From the NCBI GenBank assembly GCA_013002535.1, contig JABDJK010000116.1, positions 83,565-147,564 of the forward strand: DNA of 64,000 nucleotides. Direction: 5' to 3'. Of this stretch, positions 62,007 to 64,000 are shown in pieces. The notes under the pieces were generated by a model. The model had not been told where the DNA came from. It did no database searches and worked only from the letters and a program-made list of their open reading frames with translations. Source of the DNA: Hyphococcus sp. Its GTDB lineage: Bacteria; Pseudomonadota; Alphaproteobacteria; Caulobacterales; Parvularculaceae. How positions within the stretch are numbered: position 1 is the stretch's first letter; each line of letters begins with the position of its first letter. The translations under genes were made by a program, and so were the position numbers.

Positions 62007-63239
62007 ATGATTACCGAACCGCTCATTATTATCGCGCTTTGCATCGTTTTCTACGGCGCGTTTTCATCCCGACTATCGAAATCTGTTATTTCGGCGCCAA
62101 TGGTTTTCATGCTGGCCGGGATGGCCACGGGCGCAGCTGGTCTCGGCATCTTTGATATTGATATTGACAACAAGACGCTTGAAGGCTTCGGCGAACTTAC
62201 GCTGGGATTTATCCTGTTTGCGGACGCCGCCTCAACGAATGCGCGTCTTTTAGTTCGTGAATCGCGTATTCCGCAGCGGTTGTTATTGGTTTCGCTGCCG
62301 CTCACGGTTCTTTTCGGAGCGCTTGTCGCGATTGTCATTTTTCCGAACCTATCCTGGCAGGAAGCTGCCCTCATCGCAGCGATCCTCGCACCGACCGATG
62401 CTGCGCTTGGTCTGGCTGTTGTCACAAGCAAATACGTTCCCGAACGGATTCGACAGTCGGTGTTGGTGGAGTCCGGATTTAACGACGGCCTTGCCCTGCC
62501 CGCTGTCTTGTTATTTGCAGCGCTGTCGTTCTCCATGCATGACGCCGGCGGCCAAGGCGTTGATTACTGGATTACGTTCGCCATAAAACAGATCACGATT
62601 GGCGCCGCCGTCGGCGCTATTGTTGGCGGCGGCCTTGGCAAGGTCATCCACTACGCAGATGGGAAAGACTGGATCGACCATTCGTTCCGCAATCTGACTT
62701 GCATTGGCGTCGCAATACTGACCATGTTCTGCGCCCATGTTGCCGGCGGCAACGGATTTATCGCCGCCTTCGCTGGCGGGTTAGTATTCGGCAGCTTTTG
62801 CACTCGCCGCGCCGGATCGCTGACCAACTTTGTCGAAGAAGAAGGACAGCTTTTCAGTTTAATCATCTTCTTTATCTTCGGCGCTGTCTTGCTGCCGGCG
62901 GCGTCAGAACATTTTACTGTCTTCTGTATTCTCTACGCATTGCTGAGCCTCACCGTCATTCGGATGGCGCCGACGGCATTGTCATTGACCGGACTGGGAT
63001 TGAAGTTGCCGTCAAAAGCGTTCGTCGGGTGGTTCGGGCCACGCGGACTGGCATCAATCCTGTTTCTGCTCATTGCGGTTGAGCATGAAGAGATGGAGCG
63101 CCTCACCGAGATAGAAGCAATCGTCTATGTGACAGTCTTTTTCAGCGTGATGCTGCACGGCGCAACGGCGGCGCCGCTTTCAAAATTTTATGGCCACAGC
63201 GCAGCGGCGAAAGTGGACAGCGCGGTAAGCGAGGCCTAA
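62007..63239 (+). CDS. CPA1-type cation:proton antiporter
   Basis: A 410-aa membrane protein with about 12 helices. The ion-binding motifs AAILAPTDAALGLAVVTSKYVPERIRQSVLVESGFNDGLALP (about 125-167, with the TDA-L and ND pair of CPA1 members) are clear. GGNGFIAAFAGGLVFG and FVGWFGPRGLASILFLLI are further conserved helices. Probably exchanges Na+ or K+ for H+. It is divergent from the TPR gene (84 bp to ATG 61922). Confidence 0.9.
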   Translation: MITEPLIIIALCIVFYGAFSSRLSKSVISAPMVFMLAGMATGAAGLGIFDIDIDNKTLEGFGELTLGFILFADAASTNARLLVRESRIPQRLLLVSLPLTVLFGALVAIVIFPNLSWQEAALIAAILAPTDAALGLAVVTSKYVPERIRQSVLVESGFNDGLALPAVLLFAALSFSMHDAGGQGVDYWITFAIKQITIGAAVGAIVGGGLGKVIHYADGKDWIDHSFRNLTCIGVAILTMFCAHVAGGNGFIAAFAGGLVFGSFCTRRAGSLTNFVEEEGQLFSLIIFFIFGAVLLPAASEHFTVFCILYALLSLTVIRMAPTALSLTGLGLKLPSKAFVGWFGPRGLASILFLLIAVEHEEMERLTEIEAIVYVTVFFSVMLHGATAAPLSKFYGHSAAAKVDSAVSEA

Positions 63240-63988
63240 ATCCTTCTGAATGCTCCCGCATCGGCGCGGAATTGTAACAAGTCGCCGACGCGAACGATCT
63301 CGCCGTCGGCCTCAACCGGGTCGGCGACCAGCGGCAGGATGTCCATAGACATCGGATCGCCATTGGCGTCTGTCATCAACATTACAGATTCCCGGCCGTC
63401 GGCGGTGCGAACCCAATAACTCGGCGGGATCCCGCCGCGAATGCAAAGGCTGGCGCAAGCTTTGTGGGTCTTGCCGCGGCCCGGCCGCATGACGCCAAAG
63501 AAGCATTTGGAATCCATGATCGTCCCGGCGAGGCGCGCCCAACCAACGGTCTCCACTGGCGGCGACGCCAATAGGTTAGAATCAGGTAAGCGCTGATCAA
63601 CGACAGCAAGCCAGTCCTGCAAAAACGGCGGCACTTCAAGCATCTGCCGATTGCGGCGCTCGATGAGTACGCCAGACGCATGCACTGTTTGTCCGCTTAC
63701 AGATTTAAGATTAAGGCTCGATGTGCATTTCCCTTGCGCAACGACCAAGACCGTACGGACGCCGGAGGACGATGACGGATCAGCGATGCGGACCATGGGA
63801 TAAGGATGCATCGATAAAACGCCGGTTACATTGTGGGTCGCGCTTGTCAGCCACGCCCCCGCGCCCGGGTCATCCAATGCGTTTGCATTGAGCCAACTGA
63901 CGCCGGCTGCTGAAACAAGCCCCAACGGCATCGCGGCTAACAGAAAGCGCCGGTCAACTTTGGGCGCCGACGCCCAACCGACAAACAT
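63236..63988 (-). CDS. Conserved membrane-anchored protein of unknown function
   Basis: A 250-aa protein with an N-terminal hydrophobic segment (about 14-33, FLLAAMPLGLVSAAGVSWL). The C-terminal half has a distinctive block ETVGWARLAGTIMDSKCFFG, VMRPGRGKTHKACASLCIRGG, PPSYWVRTADG, then MTDANGDPMSMDILPLVADP. Such proteins are often encoded by molybdopterin oxidoreductase genes in alphaproteobacteria (from memory; context lies outside the window). Overlaps the antiporter stop by 4 bp. The frame stays open to the window edge, so the true start may lie beyond 63988. Confidence 0.6.
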   Translation of the reverse strand: MFVGWASAPKVDRRFLLAAMPLGLVSAAGVSWLNANALDDPGAGAWLTSATHNVTGVLSMHPYPMVRIADPSSSSGVRTVLVVAQGKCTSSLNLKSVSGQTVHASGVLIERRNRQMLEVPPFLQDWLAVVDQRLPDSNLLASPPVETVGWARLAGTIMDSKCFFGVMRPGRGKTHKACASLCIRGGIPPSYWVRTADGRESVMLMTDANGDPMSMDILPLVADPVEADGEIVRVGDLLQFRADAGAFRRI

Positions 63989-64000
63989 CTCGTGTTGGTC

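Noticed and set aside
1..64000. tRNA, rRNA, CRISPR array, prophage or intact insertion sequence
   Set aside because: No tRNA-like cloverleaf with a GGTTCGAA arm, no regularly spaced repeats, and no transposase, integrase or phage structural genes were seen; the two GH24 lysozymes stand alone.

Overview
This 64 kb stretch is chromosomal DNA of an alphaproteobacterium with a Caulobacter-like cell-cycle and flagellar lineage. The main evidence is FliX and FlbY beside flgI, the division-site ATPase MipZ, an alphaproteobacterial type of DksA that has lost most zinc cysteines, the operon order nuoN-birA-coaX-rnj, a GTTC-N7-GTTC SOS box and a TTAA-N7-TTAAC (CtrA-type) site. A relative of the Parvularculales or Hyphomonadales/Caulobacterales fits best; that placement is inference. 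No rRNA, tRNA, CRISPR array or intact insertion sequence was recognised.

Layout. 1-1.7 kb: end of a LysM gene, then a three-gene regulatory unit (DUF6249 membrane protein, ECF sigma factor, small membrane partner) that is broken in every gene. 1.7-4.8 kb: dksA, fliX and the flgI operon. 4.8-11.7 kb: mixed small genes (NnrU-like, YbjN-like, GH24 lysozyme, methyltransferase-like, uracil-DNA glycosylase-like, a Cys-rich repeat lipoprotein, a broken GFA gene, nupC). 11.8-21.1 kb: phosphohexomutase, FeS-type photolyase, acyl-CoA synthetase, nitronate monooxygenase, pyruvate kinase and dienelactone hydrolase. 21.1-28.1 kb: membrane DnaJ, MipZ, orphan pilus-type chaperone, SPOR lipoprotein, DUF1489, a second GH24 gene and a frameshifted PEP-CTERM-like gene. 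28.1-39.2 kb: mgtE and a long minus-strand operon nuoJKLMN-birA-coaX-rnj-DUF1467. 39.4-51.8 kb: fabH-like gene, dusA, a PrnB-family gene, the cytochrome bc1 operon petABC, trmL, hemF, yghU, a lactonase-like lipoprotein, a DUF188 gene and glpK. 51.9-57.3 kb: the SOS mutagenesis cassette imuA-imuB-dnaE2. 57.5-64 kb: sodB, a probable phosphate-starvation island (small exported protein, broken OprO/P porin, PiT-like permease, three Pho-box-like sites), a frameshifted TPR gene, a CPA1 antiporter and a conserved membrane-anchored protein.

Two themes run through the window. First, gene decay: five loci carry frameshifts, in-frame stops or deletions (the three-gene sigma unit, GFA, the PEP-CTERM-like gene, the OprO/P porin, the TPR gene), and a sixth, ABA4-like, may have a nonsense codon near its start. 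Second, a roughly 410-440 bp dispersed repeat occurs three times (5406-5845, 13332-13742, 42719-43132). Its two ends are conserved and its middle is exchangeable: two copies hold a pair of inverted G/C-rich hairpins, the third holds a different palindromic element.

The most notable single reading is imuA. A TTGCCA-N16-TATAAT promoter is overlapped by a perfect SOS box and predicts transcription starting at the A of the ATG, meaning a leaderless, LexA-controlled message. Everything was read by eye; family calls rest on motif recognition and no searches were run.
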